Under the pieces are notes generated by a model. That model worked only from the letters and a program-made list of their open reading frames with translations. It was not told the origin of the DNA and ran no database searches. The translations under genes and the position numbers were made by a program. Of a stretch of DNA of 21,246 nucleotides, positions 7,737-13,586 are shown piece by piece (the stretch's first letter is position 1; each line of letters starts with the position of its first letter). The DNA lies in the IMG/VR virus record IMGVR_UViG_3300025168_000816, positions 1-21,246 of that record. The stretch is one strand, 5' to 3'. Source of the DNA: a virus.

Positions 7737-8002
7737 CATATGGTCCTAAAACGCTCTAGGAAGCCCACTGGTGCGCGTTGGCGACAGGCTACCTAGGGTA
7801 TGTAAAAATAAACTGAGCGAATGTAGCATAGTTGGCATGGCGTTTGCTTAGACAAATATCATGCCAGGATAATGTACGCAACGAAATAGCGCCTAAACTG
7901 GTTCCGGATATTATTTTTGAGTTAGCACTTGAAACAGATGTAAGGCGCACCATGTATATATAGAGACAATAGGCAGCAACCAGAGAAGAAAAGGAAAACA
8001 AG

Positions 8003-8218
8003 ATGAATGCAGACCAGACAGAATGGCTTAACCGTGTAACTCCTGAAAAGGCAATAGCGTTGCTTGATAAATTTAATCACGACATTGGCGAAGCCCACGC
8101 GAAAAGCGAATCCGCCGTTAATGCTTTTCGTTTTTGTTGGGAAATTGCCAAGCCTACTAGTTACTGGCAACGAGTAAATACCGCTAGTGGTACATTTTAT
8201 AATTTGGTGGAGGTATAG
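8003..8218 (+). CDS. Hypothetical protein, first rightward gene
   Basis: This is a 71-residue soluble protein of unknown function. It is helical, with a charged central region (EKAIALLDKFNHDIGEAHAKSESAVNAFRFCWEI) and a hydrophobic, aromatic C-terminus (SYWQRVNTASGTFYNLVEV). The ATG at 8003 has AAGGA seven bases upstream. As the first gene of the early arm it would be made immediately after infection, which suits a host-takeover or regulatory role, but no domain is recognised. It ends 2 bp before the next start codon, so the two are cotranscribed. Confidence 0.65.
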   Translation: MNADQTEWLNRVTPEKAIALLDKFNHDIGEAHAKSESAVNAFRFCWEIAKPTSYWQRVNTASGTFYNLVEV

Positions 8219-8220
8219 AT

Positions 8221-8424
8221 ATGGCTAAATTGGTAAAAACGGCAGGCTTAAACGACGGCACCAGTGGCAAGCGGTTCGCCTGGGGATTGTATCGCGTTCG
8301 GGCTGTTAAGTCTCGATGGGGTATCACTACGGGCCCGACCATGACCGGCATCCATGCTGGCCGTCGCTCGCTCTATGTAGAGCGCAAAGCAGCGGTCCGA
8401 CACTTGCACCACTTCGCAGGTTGA
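8221..8424 (+). CDS. Hypothetical small basic protein
   Basis: This protein has 67 residues and is strongly basic (many K and R, few acidic residues), starting MAKLVKTAGLNDGTSGKRFAWG. The ribosome site GGAGG lies about 6-7 bases before the ATG. It uses more GC-rich codons than the gene before it. Its stop codon lies inside the first arm of the hairpin at 8421-8467, so translation would reach into that structure. No recognised domain. A nucleic-acid-binding role is possible from its charge but not shown. Confidence 0.6.
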   Translation: MAKLVKTAGLNDGTSGKRFAWGLYRVRAVKSRWGITTGPTMTGIHAGRRSLYVERKAAVRHLHHFAG

Positions 8425-8467
8425 TACAACGGAGCGCCGGGGCAATCCTGGCGTTCTATTGTATCAA
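8421..8467 (+). other. Leader hairpin, copy 1
   Basis: Arms TTGATACAA (8421-8429) and TTGTATCAA (8459-8467) pair perfectly. Inside them GAGCGCC (8432-8438) pairs with GGCGTTC (8450-8456), giving a stem of about 17 pairs around an 11-nt loop. The stem ends immediately before the ribosome site GAGGA of the gene at 8485. A homologous element lies at 9163-9208 before another gene. No T-tract follows, so it is not an intrinsic terminator. An RNA processing site, mRNA stabiliser or translation control element are the plausible roles. Confidence 0.7.
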
Positions 8468-8484
8468 TCGAGGACTATCAGATA

Positions 8485-9162
8485 ATGACAACTTTAAAGC
8501 AAACCCATGCGGCCATAATCGACAGTCGCACAATGTACAGCAAGAATGTGCATACCCTTGACACTTATGCACACAAGGCCTTGAAGCCTTCGACTAATAA
8601 AAAGCTAGGTCGCAAGGTTACCAAGGGCAAACTTGCCGGTATACCTATCTATACCTTAACCCTGGAAGAACGTAAGACATGCGACAGCGCTTGTGAGCAT
8701 TGGCTAGACTGTTATGGAAACAATATGCCATTTGCACACCGTATCGACACTACTGGCCTCGAAGCTCGCCTAGAGACAGAACTGGACACGTTAGACAGCA
8801 AGCACAAGCGAGGCTACTTGGTCCGTCTACATGTCCTAGGTGACTTCTATTCTGCTGACTATGTTACATTCTGGCAAGCCCAAGTTACCAAGCGCGATAA
8901 GTTGCACGTCTATGGCTATTCCAGACATCATCCAGGGAAGCCCGTAGGTGACGCCCTACGCCACGCCCGTAGTGTCCTAGGCTTCAATCGCTTTGCTATC
9001 AGGTTCTCTACATTGCCAAGTGACAACTTATCTGCGAACACAATTCACAACACTACCAAGGATGCTATTACCTGCCCGGTCCAGCTAGACAAAACAGACA
9101 ATTGTGGCACATGCTCACTATGTTGGACCGTCCAGAAACCCATAACATTCCTTGATCACTAG
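8485..9162 (+). CDS. Cysteine-rich phage protein, Gp88-like
   Basis: This 225-residue protein resembles the phage 'gene product 88' family of unknown function. A TCDSACEHWLDCYG segment has C66-x3-C70-x5-C76. A conserved RLHVLGDFYSADYVTFW core lies at residues 114-130, then HVYGYSRHHPGKP (141-153). A second cysteine set is at C197, C207, C210 and C213 (GTCSLCW). The spacing suggests Zn or Fe-S binding; it is not the radical-SAM CxxxCxxC motif. Start ATG with GAGGA 10 nt upstream and the 8421-8467 hairpin just before it. The gene is longer and better conserved in appearance than its neighbours. No enzyme activity can be assigned. The family call is from motif memory. Confidence 0.75.
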   Translation: MTTLKQTHAAIIDSRTMYSKNVHTLDTYAHKALKPSTNKKLGRKVTKGKLAGIPIYTLTLEERKTCDSACEHWLDCYGNNMPFAHRIDTTGLEARLETELDTLDSKHKRGYLVRLHVLGDFYSADYVTFWQAQVTKRDKLHVYGYSRHHPGKPVGDALRHARSVLGFNRFAIRFSTLPSDNLSANTIHNTTKDAITCPVQLDKTDNCGTCSLCWTVQKPITFLDH

Positions 9163-9208
9163 TTGACACAACGGAGCGCATGGTATAACATGCTCTCTAG
9201 TGTATCAA
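9163..9208 (+). other. Leader hairpin, copy 2
   Basis: The element begins TTGACACAACGGAGCGCATG and ends TAGTGTATCAA. It pairs into an imperfect stem with the same outer arms and ACGGAGCGC segment as copy 1 at 8421-8467. Several stem positions differ in the two copies yet still pair (inner GAGCGCC/GGCGTTC versus GAGCGCAT/ATGCTCTC). It directly precedes GGAGG and the ATG at 9224. It also contains TTGACA (9163-9168) and TATAAC (9184-9189), only 15 apart, so a weak promoter cannot be excluded. Confidence 0.65.
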
Positions 9209-9223
9209 TTGGAGGATTAGACA

Positions 9224-9430
9224 ATGCATAGTTTAAAAGACAATCAGTTAGTGGTGTTTGAACACCTACGACAATTTCTAGAAGCGACAATTGAGGGCAT
9301 GTATCCACTCAGTAGCAAGCATGTGGCTAGAATATACACTGAAGAGATACTAGACTACGCATACGTTCCAATTTGCGAACTTGCAGACGACATCGAAGCA
9401 ACAGAAAAGACCAATCCAGACATTTATTAA
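9224..9430 (+). CDS. Hypothetical small acidic protein
   Basis: The gene encodes 68 residues, starting MHSLKDNQLVVFEHLRQF, mostly helical with an acidic C-terminal part (CELADDIEATEKTNPDIY). The ribosome site GGAGG is 8 nt before the ATG, right after leader hairpin copy 2. No known domain is recognised. It lies between two regulated leaders and is followed by the promoter and palindromes of 9441-9538, so it may be the last gene of the first early transcript. Confidence 0.6.
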   Translation: MHSLKDNQLVVFEHLRQFLEATIEGMYPLSSKHVARIYTEEILDYAYVPICELADDIEATEKTNPDIY

Positions 9431-9440
9431 TTCTTACCCC

Positions 9441-9470
9441 TTGACAATCGACAGTGTCGTACTATATTAT
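9441..9470 (+). promoter_or_regulatory. sigma70-type promoter for genes from 9559
   Basis: The -35 box TTGACA (9441-9446) is perfect. The -10 is TATATT (9463-9468, spacing 16) or TATTAT (9465-9470, spacing 18). A start near 9475-9478 falls in the first CTCTATAGAG palindrome, so the array just downstream is well placed to repress it. It lies in the only sizeable intergenic gap (128 bp) of the early arm after 9163. Confidence 0.7.
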
Positions 9471-9471
9471 A

Positions 9472-9538
9472 CTCTATAGAGTACACAATAGAGATATTAA
9501 TAAAGTTACACTGTAGCTCTATAGAGTACTCTATAGAG
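9472..9538. promoter_or_regulatory. Operator-like array of CTCTATAGAG palindromes
   Basis: The 10-bp palindrome CTCTATAGAG occurs three times: 9472-9481, 9517-9526 and 9529-9538. The last two, joined by TA, form a perfect 22-bp palindrome, and the first is extended to TACTCTATAGAGTA. They overlap the transcription start of the 9441 promoter and reach to the ribosome site GGAGGAGG of the next gene. The arrangement is what a dimeric repressor would bind. In RNA the 22-mer would also form a short hairpin ahead of the ribosome site. No candidate repressor gene is evident. Confidence 0.7.
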
Positions 9539-9558
9539 ACCCACCGGAGGAGGATAAA

Positions 9559-9717
9559 ATGAGATGCGCTATTTGTGACGCAAAACTACCAGACAATCAG
9601 CCATTGGAGAACGATATCTGTTCTGTTTGTCGAAATGCCATACGCCAAGCGTTTACCTATGAAATCGAAGAGGACGACAATATTCAATGTTTGCAGGACT
9701 TGTCGGAAAACTATTAA
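9559..9717 (+). CDS. Small zinc-finger-like protein
   Basis: A 52-residue protein starts MRCAICDAKLPDNQPLENDI and has two CxxC pairs (C3-C6 and C21-C24), the spacing of a small zinc ribbon. The tail is acidic (EIEEDDNIQCLQDLSENY). The ribosome site GGAGGAGG lies just upstream of the ATG at 9559, the strongest in this region. It follows the operator array and is the first gene of that transcript. Such Zn-knuckle miniproteins recur in marine phages, and many interact with nucleic acids or host transcription, but this one has no assigned role. Confidence 0.75.
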   Translation: MRCAICDAKLPDNQPLENDICSVCRNAIRQAFTYEIEEDDNIQCLQDLSENY

Positions 9718-9743
9718 TAACAGCCTACAATATGGAGACCAGT

Positions 9744-9920
9744 ATGAAGCGCCGAGGAAAAGAGGCACATGCCCTACAATCACCATTGTATCGCCAACGT
9801 GTCAAAACGACAAAAAAGCGTCCGTACTATGACGCTAAAGAGGTCATGGACAATGACTTTTCCCATGAAGGACTGACCCCTATTGGGTACTACATTGAGG
9901 AGACTGTAGGAGATGAATAG
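9744..9920 (+). CDS. Small basic hypothetical protein
   Basis: The chosen start, ATG at 9744, has GGAG six bases upstream and gives 58 residues starting MKRRGKEAHALQSPLYRQRV. An in-frame ATG at 9732 is possible but has a poorer site. The N-terminal half is very basic with the pattern SP(L/K)YRQRV followed by K-rich residues, recalling a small protein type common in marine phages. The C-terminal half is acidic (DNDFSHEG... EETVGDE). It overlaps the next gene by 8 bp. Function unknown. Confidence 0.6.
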   Translation: MKRRGKEAHALQSPLYRQRVKTTKKRPYYDAKEVMDNDFSHEGLTPIGYYIEETVGDE

Positions 9921-10221
9921 AGACGAAATCCTGGAGACCGCACGTAGTCTAATCAATGGAGAACGTGCTGAACAATACGGAGACGCATCTTTGAACCATG
10001 CCAGGATTGCGGCATTGTGGACCACCTATATCCGTTCAAAGCCCGACGACCTTACCCCTGTTGATGTTGCCATGATGCTTGTCTTGATGAAAGTCGCCCG
10101 CAGTATCGAGACACCCAAGGACGATAGTTTTGTCGATATAGCAGGGTATGCAGCACTGGCAGGGGAGATGTCCACTGTTGGATGGCGGAAACACAAGCGT
10201 TCAAGAGGTTCAGATGAGTAA
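9913..10221 (+). CDS. DUF6378-like phage protein
   Basis: This 102-residue protein begins MNRDEILETARSLINGERAEQYG and matches the DUF6378 pattern: an N-terminal helix, (E/D)RAxxYG, NHxRIAxLWxxYL, then LTPxDVAxMMxLxKxAR and a DxFxDxAGYAALA segment. Members are common in phages of Alphaproteobacteria and others, and the fold resembles all-alpha NTP-pyrophosphatase helices, though activity is not established. The ATG overlaps the previous stop. It shares its end with the start at 10214, so these small genes are translationally coupled. Confidence 0.8.
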   Translation: MNRDEILETARSLINGERAEQYGDASLNHARIAALWTTYIRSKPDDLTPVDVAMMLVLMKVARSIETPKDDSFVDIAGYAALAGEMSTVGWRKHKRSRGSDE

Positions 10222-10483
10222 CGAAAACACAGTCGGTGTCCCGTCATTACCCTTTCAAGTCTTTATGAAAGGCTTGGAGGACATATTTGGTCTTGATAAA
10301 TCTGTCGCACCATTCCTGTTGAGTTTGGCAGAGGTCAACAACAAGCCAGCTGAGTATTTTATCTGCATGGCCCTTGAGGAGTTCAAGATTTATCTTGACC
10401 AGGAGCCTCATTTCGATATAGACTTAGAAGACGACGACGACGATGGTCTTCATAAGATGTTAAGCAAAAAGGTAAGTCATTGA
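10214..10483 (+). CDS. Hypothetical protein upstream of primase-helicase
   Basis: The start at 10214 has AAGAGG about 5 bp upstream and gives 89 residues (MSNENTVGVPSLPFQVFMKG). A longer frame exists upstream but would overlap DUF6378 by 70 bp. The centre is helical and hydrophobic (FLLSLAEVNNKPAEYFICMALEEF). The C-terminus has an acidic run (DIDLEDDDDD) followed by a basic tail. Its stop shares one base with the next start (TGATG), so it is coupled to the primase-helicase. No domain recognised. Confidence 0.7.
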   Translation: MSNENTVGVPSLPFQVFMKGLEDIFGLDKSVAPFLLSLAEVNNKPAEYFICMALEEFKIYLDQEPHFDIDLEDDDDDGLHKMLSKKVSH

Positions 10484-12108
10484 TGAGCGACGTTGTAGCC
10501 GTTAAGACCCACCAACCCTGTGACAAATGTGAATCATCAGATGCCGTGGCTGTTTACGACGACGGGCATACCTATTGCTTCAGTTGTAATACCTATGGCG
10601 ATGCGAGAGAGGATTATGTGCAGCCTTTGAGAAAACAACCCAAACCAGACACACCTTGGTCCTCTAGGAATATATCCAAGGCAGTGCAAGACCTATACGA
10701 GGTGACAGCTTCTGATTTTACAGTCAGTTTTCCTTATTTTGACAAGGACGGTATGAAAGTTGCTTCTAAGATCAGGAACCAAGGTAAGGAATTCAAGACA
10801 GAAGGGAACTTCAAGAACTCAGTTCTTTTCGGATCGCAAACCCTGGGCAAGGATGTCGGGGTTAGCTCAGACACCTTGATCGTTACTGAAGGCGAAGCAG
10901 ACGCATTAGCAGCGTTCCAGATGGCTAACGGTGTCTCGCCAGATGCACAGAACTATAGCAAGGGCAGACATTCGTCCAAGATTGTCCATGTAATGTCCAT
11001 ACGATCAGGACAAGCCAGTGCAGAGCGTGACTTCAAGAGCAATCTCGAACTGCTTGAGAAGTTCAAGCGGGTGTTCATCTGTTTCGATGCAGAGCCAGAG
11101 GCTAGACAGAACGCTGAGAAATGCGCTAGGCTACTCAGACCCGGCAAGGCGTACATCGTAGAGCTAGAACACAAGGATGCTTGTGAGTACACTACCAAGG
11201 GCCTACAGAGCGAGTTCCTTGCACGGCTGAAGAATACCCAGTGCTACACCCCAGCTGGCATCAGGAACGCTGCTACGGACTTCGACGGGCTATGGTCTGA
11301 ACAGAACCTACGCAGTATGCCTTTCCCTTTTCCAAAGCTGCAAAGCAAGACCCTTGGCACCAGGGCCAGGGAGATCGTTACTTGGGCAGCTGGCACAGGG
11401 GTAGGCAAGAGTTCCCTGTTACGGGAGCTACAACACTATTATCTAAAGACTACAGACCAGAGCATTGGCATTATTGCCCTTGAAGAATCAGTGGATCGGA
11501 CTAGGCGTGGTATCTTGGCGGTTGAAGCCAACGACCGCTTACATCTTAATGAAGTATTCGAGAAGTATTCGAGAGAACAAATCAGGGAATACTTTGACAA
11601 TACTTTAGGAACTGGACGAGTATTTATCTACGATCATTTTGGATCGCTGGAGATGCACGACCTGTTAGACCGTGTCCGATACATGGTACAGGGCTTGGAT
11701 TGTCAAGTGGTATTTATAGACCACCTGAGCATCCTAGTGTCTGGTCTGGAGGTCACTGACGAGCGTAAGGCAATTGACCGCACCATGACCCTCCTAAGAC
11801 AGGTCACTGAAGAGACAGGATGCTGCATACACCTAGTCACACACCTGAGACGCTTGTCGTCTGACAGGTCGCATGAGGAAGGCATGGAGGTCAACCTAGG
11901 GCATCTCAGGGGCAGTCACGGGATAAGCCAAATCAGCGACAGCGTGATTTCCTTGGAAAGAAACACGCAGAGCGACGATCCTGTGGAGTGCAACACTACC
12001 ACCCTAAGAGTTCTGAAATGTCGATACACTGGTGACGTTGGTACAGCTGACCGCTTGCTATATGATAAGAGTTCTGGTAGAATGGATGTAGTAACAGAGG
12101 AGTTCTGA
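10483..12108 (+). CDS. T7 gp4-type primase-helicase
   Basis: This 541-residue bifunctional replication protein unwinds the fork and makes RNA primers. The N-terminal zinc finger has C13, C16, C32 and C35. The TOPRIM primase core shows VTEGEADALA with E136 and a second acidic motif FDAEPE near D202, a slight variant of the usual DxD. The RecA-type helicase has Walker A GTGVGKS (304-310), an EES segment (334-336), Walker B VVFIDHLSIL (409-418), HLVTHLRRL (450-458) and RGSHGISQISDSVISLERN near the end, matching T7 gp4. Start is the ATG at 10483; a TTG one codon earlier is unlikely. All three parts are intact and the length is close to T7 gp4. It sits upstream of ThyX and DNA polymerase. Confidence 0.95.
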   Translation: MSDVVAVKTHQPCDKCESSDAVAVYDDGHTYCFSCNTYGDAREDYVQPLRKQPKPDTPWSSRNISKAVQDLYEVTASDFTVSFPYFDKDGMKVASKIRNQGKEFKTEGNFKNSVLFGSQTLGKDVGVSSDTLIVTEGEADALAAFQMANGVSPDAQNYSKGRHSSKIVHVMSIRSGQASAERDFKSNLELLEKFKRVFICFDAEPEARQNAEKCARLLRPGKAYIVELEHKDACEYTTKGLQSEFLARLKNTQCYTPAGIRNAATDFDGLWSEQNLRSMPFPFPKLQSKTLGTRAREIVTWAAGTGVGKSSLLRELQHYYLKTTDQSIGIIALEESVDRTRRGILAVEANDRLHLNEVFEKYSREQIREYFDNTLGTGRVFIYDHFGSLEMHDLLDRVRYMVQGLDCQVVFIDHLSILVSGLEVTDERKAIDRTMTLLRQVTEETGCCIHLVTHLRRLSSDRSHEEGMEVNLGHLRGSHGISQISDSVISLERNTQSDDPVECNTTTLRVLKCRYTGDVGTADRLLYDKSSGRMDVVTEEF

Positions 12109-12109
12109 G

Positions 12110-12343
12110 ATGATTAAATGGTCTTACGATGAGGAAATCACAGCTGAAGAGTTTATCAGGCGCATACAGCCAATTGTTTGTGATCCAGTTTCTGTTATGA
12201 TGGAATGCGACGGTGATATGTGGTTGAGTGACTACAGCAAACTTGTTTCTGCCTTTTGGCATTTGAAGAATGCTGTAGACAATATGGATAAGGAGGAAGA
12301 TACACTGGAAATGTTATCCAAGATGGACGAACAGAATGGCTAA
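12110..12343 (+). CDS. Hypothetical small acidic protein
   Basis: This encodes 77 residues starting MIKWSYDEEITAEEFIRRIQ, with two Met-Cys-rich segments and an acidic C-terminus (DNMDKEEDTLEMLSKMDEQNG). GAGGAG lies upstream of the ATG, one base after the helicase stop. It overlaps the next gene by 8 bp. No domain recognised, but position and spacing show it is a genuine member of the replication transcript. Confidence 0.65.
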   Translation: MIKWSYDEEITAEEFIRRIQPIVCDPVSVMMECDGDMWLSDYSKLVSAFWHLKNAVDNMDKEEDTLEMLSKMDEQNG

Positions 12344-12479
12344 ACCTAATATTCTAACCTATACTCCCCGCACCAAGGTGCGTAGACGTAACAAACCAAG
12401 ACCCTTTAATCACTCCAAGAAAGTTTCCAAACGGTCTGGTTTTAAAGGCATGAGAAAACGCATGAGAGGACAGGGATGA
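12336..12479 (+). CDS. Small highly basic protein (47 aa)
   Basis: The product starts MAKPNILTYTPRTKVRRRNK and contains about 18 K/R residues out of 47 with no acidic residue, ending KGMRKRMRGQG. The ATG at 12336 overlaps the previous gene, and its TGA overlaps the thyX ATG. This tight packing supports it as a real gene. Such a protein could bind DNA or RNA. No family recognised. Confidence 0.6.
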   Translation: MAKPNILTYTPRTKVRRRNKPRPFNHSKKVSKRSGFKGMRKRMRGQG

Positions 12480-13129
12480 TCAAGGTTGCTTTAAAGGACT
12501 CTATGGGTAGTGATCTTTCAGTGGTCAACGCTGCCAGGGTGAGCTTTGACAAAGAGCATGAGTATGTCAAAACTGGCGACACTAAGCTTATAAAATATCT
12601 TGCCGATAATAATCACTGGTCTCCGTTTGCACACACCAGTGTACAGTTCAGGATCAAGGCTCCTATCTTTGTCGCTAGGCAATTGGCAAAGCATCAGGTA
12701 GGCTTGTCATGGAACGAAATTAGCAGGCGATATGTTGACCAAGAGCCTGAGTTTTACTATCCTGAAAAGTGGAGAGGGAAGCCTGTGGATAAAAAACAGG
12801 GTAGCTCTGAAGAAATAATCGATATTAATCCCGTTACTAAATCTGGACCTGCAATGGTGGACGAATACCGCCACGCTATTAAAAAGTGCATATGGACTTA
12901 CAATAATCTTTTATACAAAGGAGTTGCACCTGAGATGGCAAGGATGGTCTTACCCCAGAGTATGTTTACCGAGTGGTACTGGACAGGTTCTGTTTATGCC
13001 TTTTCCAGGGTTTGTAAACAACGTTTGAGTAAGGATGCTCAAGAGGAAACCAGTGAGGTTGCGTCTTTGATATCTAAGCAGTGTAAAAGAATTTTTCCAA
13101 TTTCATGGGGAGCTTTAGGCAATGTTTAA
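12476..13129 (+). CDS. thyX: Flavin-dependent thymidylate synthase ThyX
   Basis: This 217-residue enzyme makes dTMP from dUMP using FAD and methylene-tetrahydrofolate. The N-terminal AARVSFDKE (19-27) and HWSPFAHTSVQFRIKAPIFVARQLAKHQ (47-74) match the family. The ThyX signature region is GLSWNEISRRY (76-86), with S78, N80, E81, S83 and R85 preserved. The preceding RHR of the canonical RHRxxSxNExSxR is instead HQV. LPQSMFTEWYWTGSVYAFSRVCKQRL and a C-terminal helix complete the fold. Size is normal for ThyX. It begins four bases before the stop of the basic 47-aa gene and belongs to the nucleotide-metabolism group with RNR and MazG. The host may lack or have insufficient ThyA/ThyX during infection. 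Confidence 0.9.
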   Translation: MIKVALKDSMGSDLSVVNAARVSFDKEHEYVKTGDTKLIKYLADNNHWSPFAHTSVQFRIKAPIFVARQLAKHQVGLSWNEISRRYVDQEPEFYYPEKWRGKPVDKKQGSSEEIIDINPVTKSGPAMVDEYRHAIKKCIWTYNNLLYKGVAPEMARMVLPQSMFTEWYWTGSVYAFSRVCKQRLSKDAQEETSEVASLISKQCKRIFPISWGALGNV

Positions 13130-13259
13130 AAAACCAAAGATACAACTCTTTGATCGCAATTGGAAGCCAATTGAAATTAAACAAGTTGTCTTGACAGTCT
13201 ATGACAGATACGGTAAAATTTGTAACACATACTCTCAAAAACAAGGTCAAACATACTAG
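13122..13259 (+). CDS. Small hypothetical protein (45 aa)
   Basis: The product starts MFKKPKIQLFDRNWKPIEIK and continues with beta-like QVVLTVYDRYGKIC. The ATG overlaps the thyX end and the stop is just before the ribosome site of the MazG gene. Read as protein it is well behaved: aromatic and charged residues alternate. A promoter candidate (13191-13219) lies within it. Function unknown. Confidence 0.55.
   Translation: MFKKPKIQLFDRNWKPIEIKQVVLTVYDRYGKICNTYSQKQGQTY
13191..13219 (+). promoter_or_regulatory. Internal sigma70-type promoter before MazG/polymerase
   Basis: TTGACA (13191-13196) and TAAAAT (13214-13219) are separated by 17 bases: a perfect -35, one mismatch in the -10, optimal spacing. 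Transcription would start near 13226 and supply MazG, DNA polymerase and SSB. It lies inside a small gene, so the sequence could also be a coding coincidence. Confidence 0.5.
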
Positions 13260-13268
13260 GAGAAAACA

Positions 13269-13586
13269 GTGAACATGAACGAGTATCAACGCAAGGCCTC
13301 TTTAACTGCTGTGTATCCTAAAGAGAAAGCCTTTGAGTATCTTGCCACTGGATTAGCAGCGGAAGCAGGAGAAATATCTAGTATAGTTTCTAAGTGGATC
13401 AGGGGAGACAGGGGAGCCATACCAAATCTTAAAATGCAGAGAGAGCTAGGAGATGTGTTGTGGTTTGTCTCTGAAATGTCTAAAATGATAGGCACTAACT
13501 TATCCATGGTAGCTGAAGTCAATCTAAAGAAACTAGAAGACAGGCAGAAACGCCACGTATTAAAGGGGGATGGAGACGACAGGTGA
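13269..13586 (+). CDS. MazG-like NTP pyrophosphohydrolase
   Basis: This 105-residue protein is of the all-alpha NTP-pyrophosphatase (MazG-like) fold. It has AAEAGEISSIVSKW with E32 and E35 and ELGDVLWFVSEM with E59 and D62, the two acidic metal-binding helices, and ends with the usual NLKKLEDRQKRHV...GDGDDR. It probably hydrolyses noncanonical or excess NTPs and may lower the host's (p)ppGpp or adjust pools for replication. The start is most likely GTG 13269, six bases after AGGAG. ATG 13275 is an alternative with poorer spacing. It overlaps the polymerase start by four bases. Confidence 0.85.
   Translation: MNMNEYQRKASLTAVYPKEKAFEYLATGLAAEAGEISSIVSKWIRGDRGAIPNLKMQRELGDVLWFVSEMSKMIGTNLSMVAEVNLKKLEDRQKRHVLKGDGDDR

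Larger units (their letters stand above)
7299..8002. other. Divergent control region; possible replication origin
   Basis: About 700 bp lie between the divergent leftward and rightward units and hold no convincing gene beyond short open frames. Besides the minus-strand promoter, the region has a 7-bp inverted repeat CCCCCGG (7350-7356) / CCGGGGG (7393-7399). It also has a 17-bp direct repeat, a 27-bp repeat with inverted TGTGACA boxes, a 15-bp repeat, and GGCATG/CATGCC arms (7834-7839, 7860-7865). No consensus rightward promoter was found. The best candidate is TTGAAA (7929) with TATATA (7955), whose spacing is too long (20), so an activator may be needed. Iteron-like repeats between divergent arms suggest an origin and/or regulatory region. 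This is inference. Confidence 0.5.

Noticed and set aside
7929-7960. Rightward early promoter TTGAAA...TATATA
   Set aside because: Spacing of 20 bases is outside the normal range; kept only as a weak candidate in the control-region entry.
8421-8467. Intrinsic terminator
   Set aside because: The hairpin is strong but has no T-tract, and it leads directly into a ribosome site.
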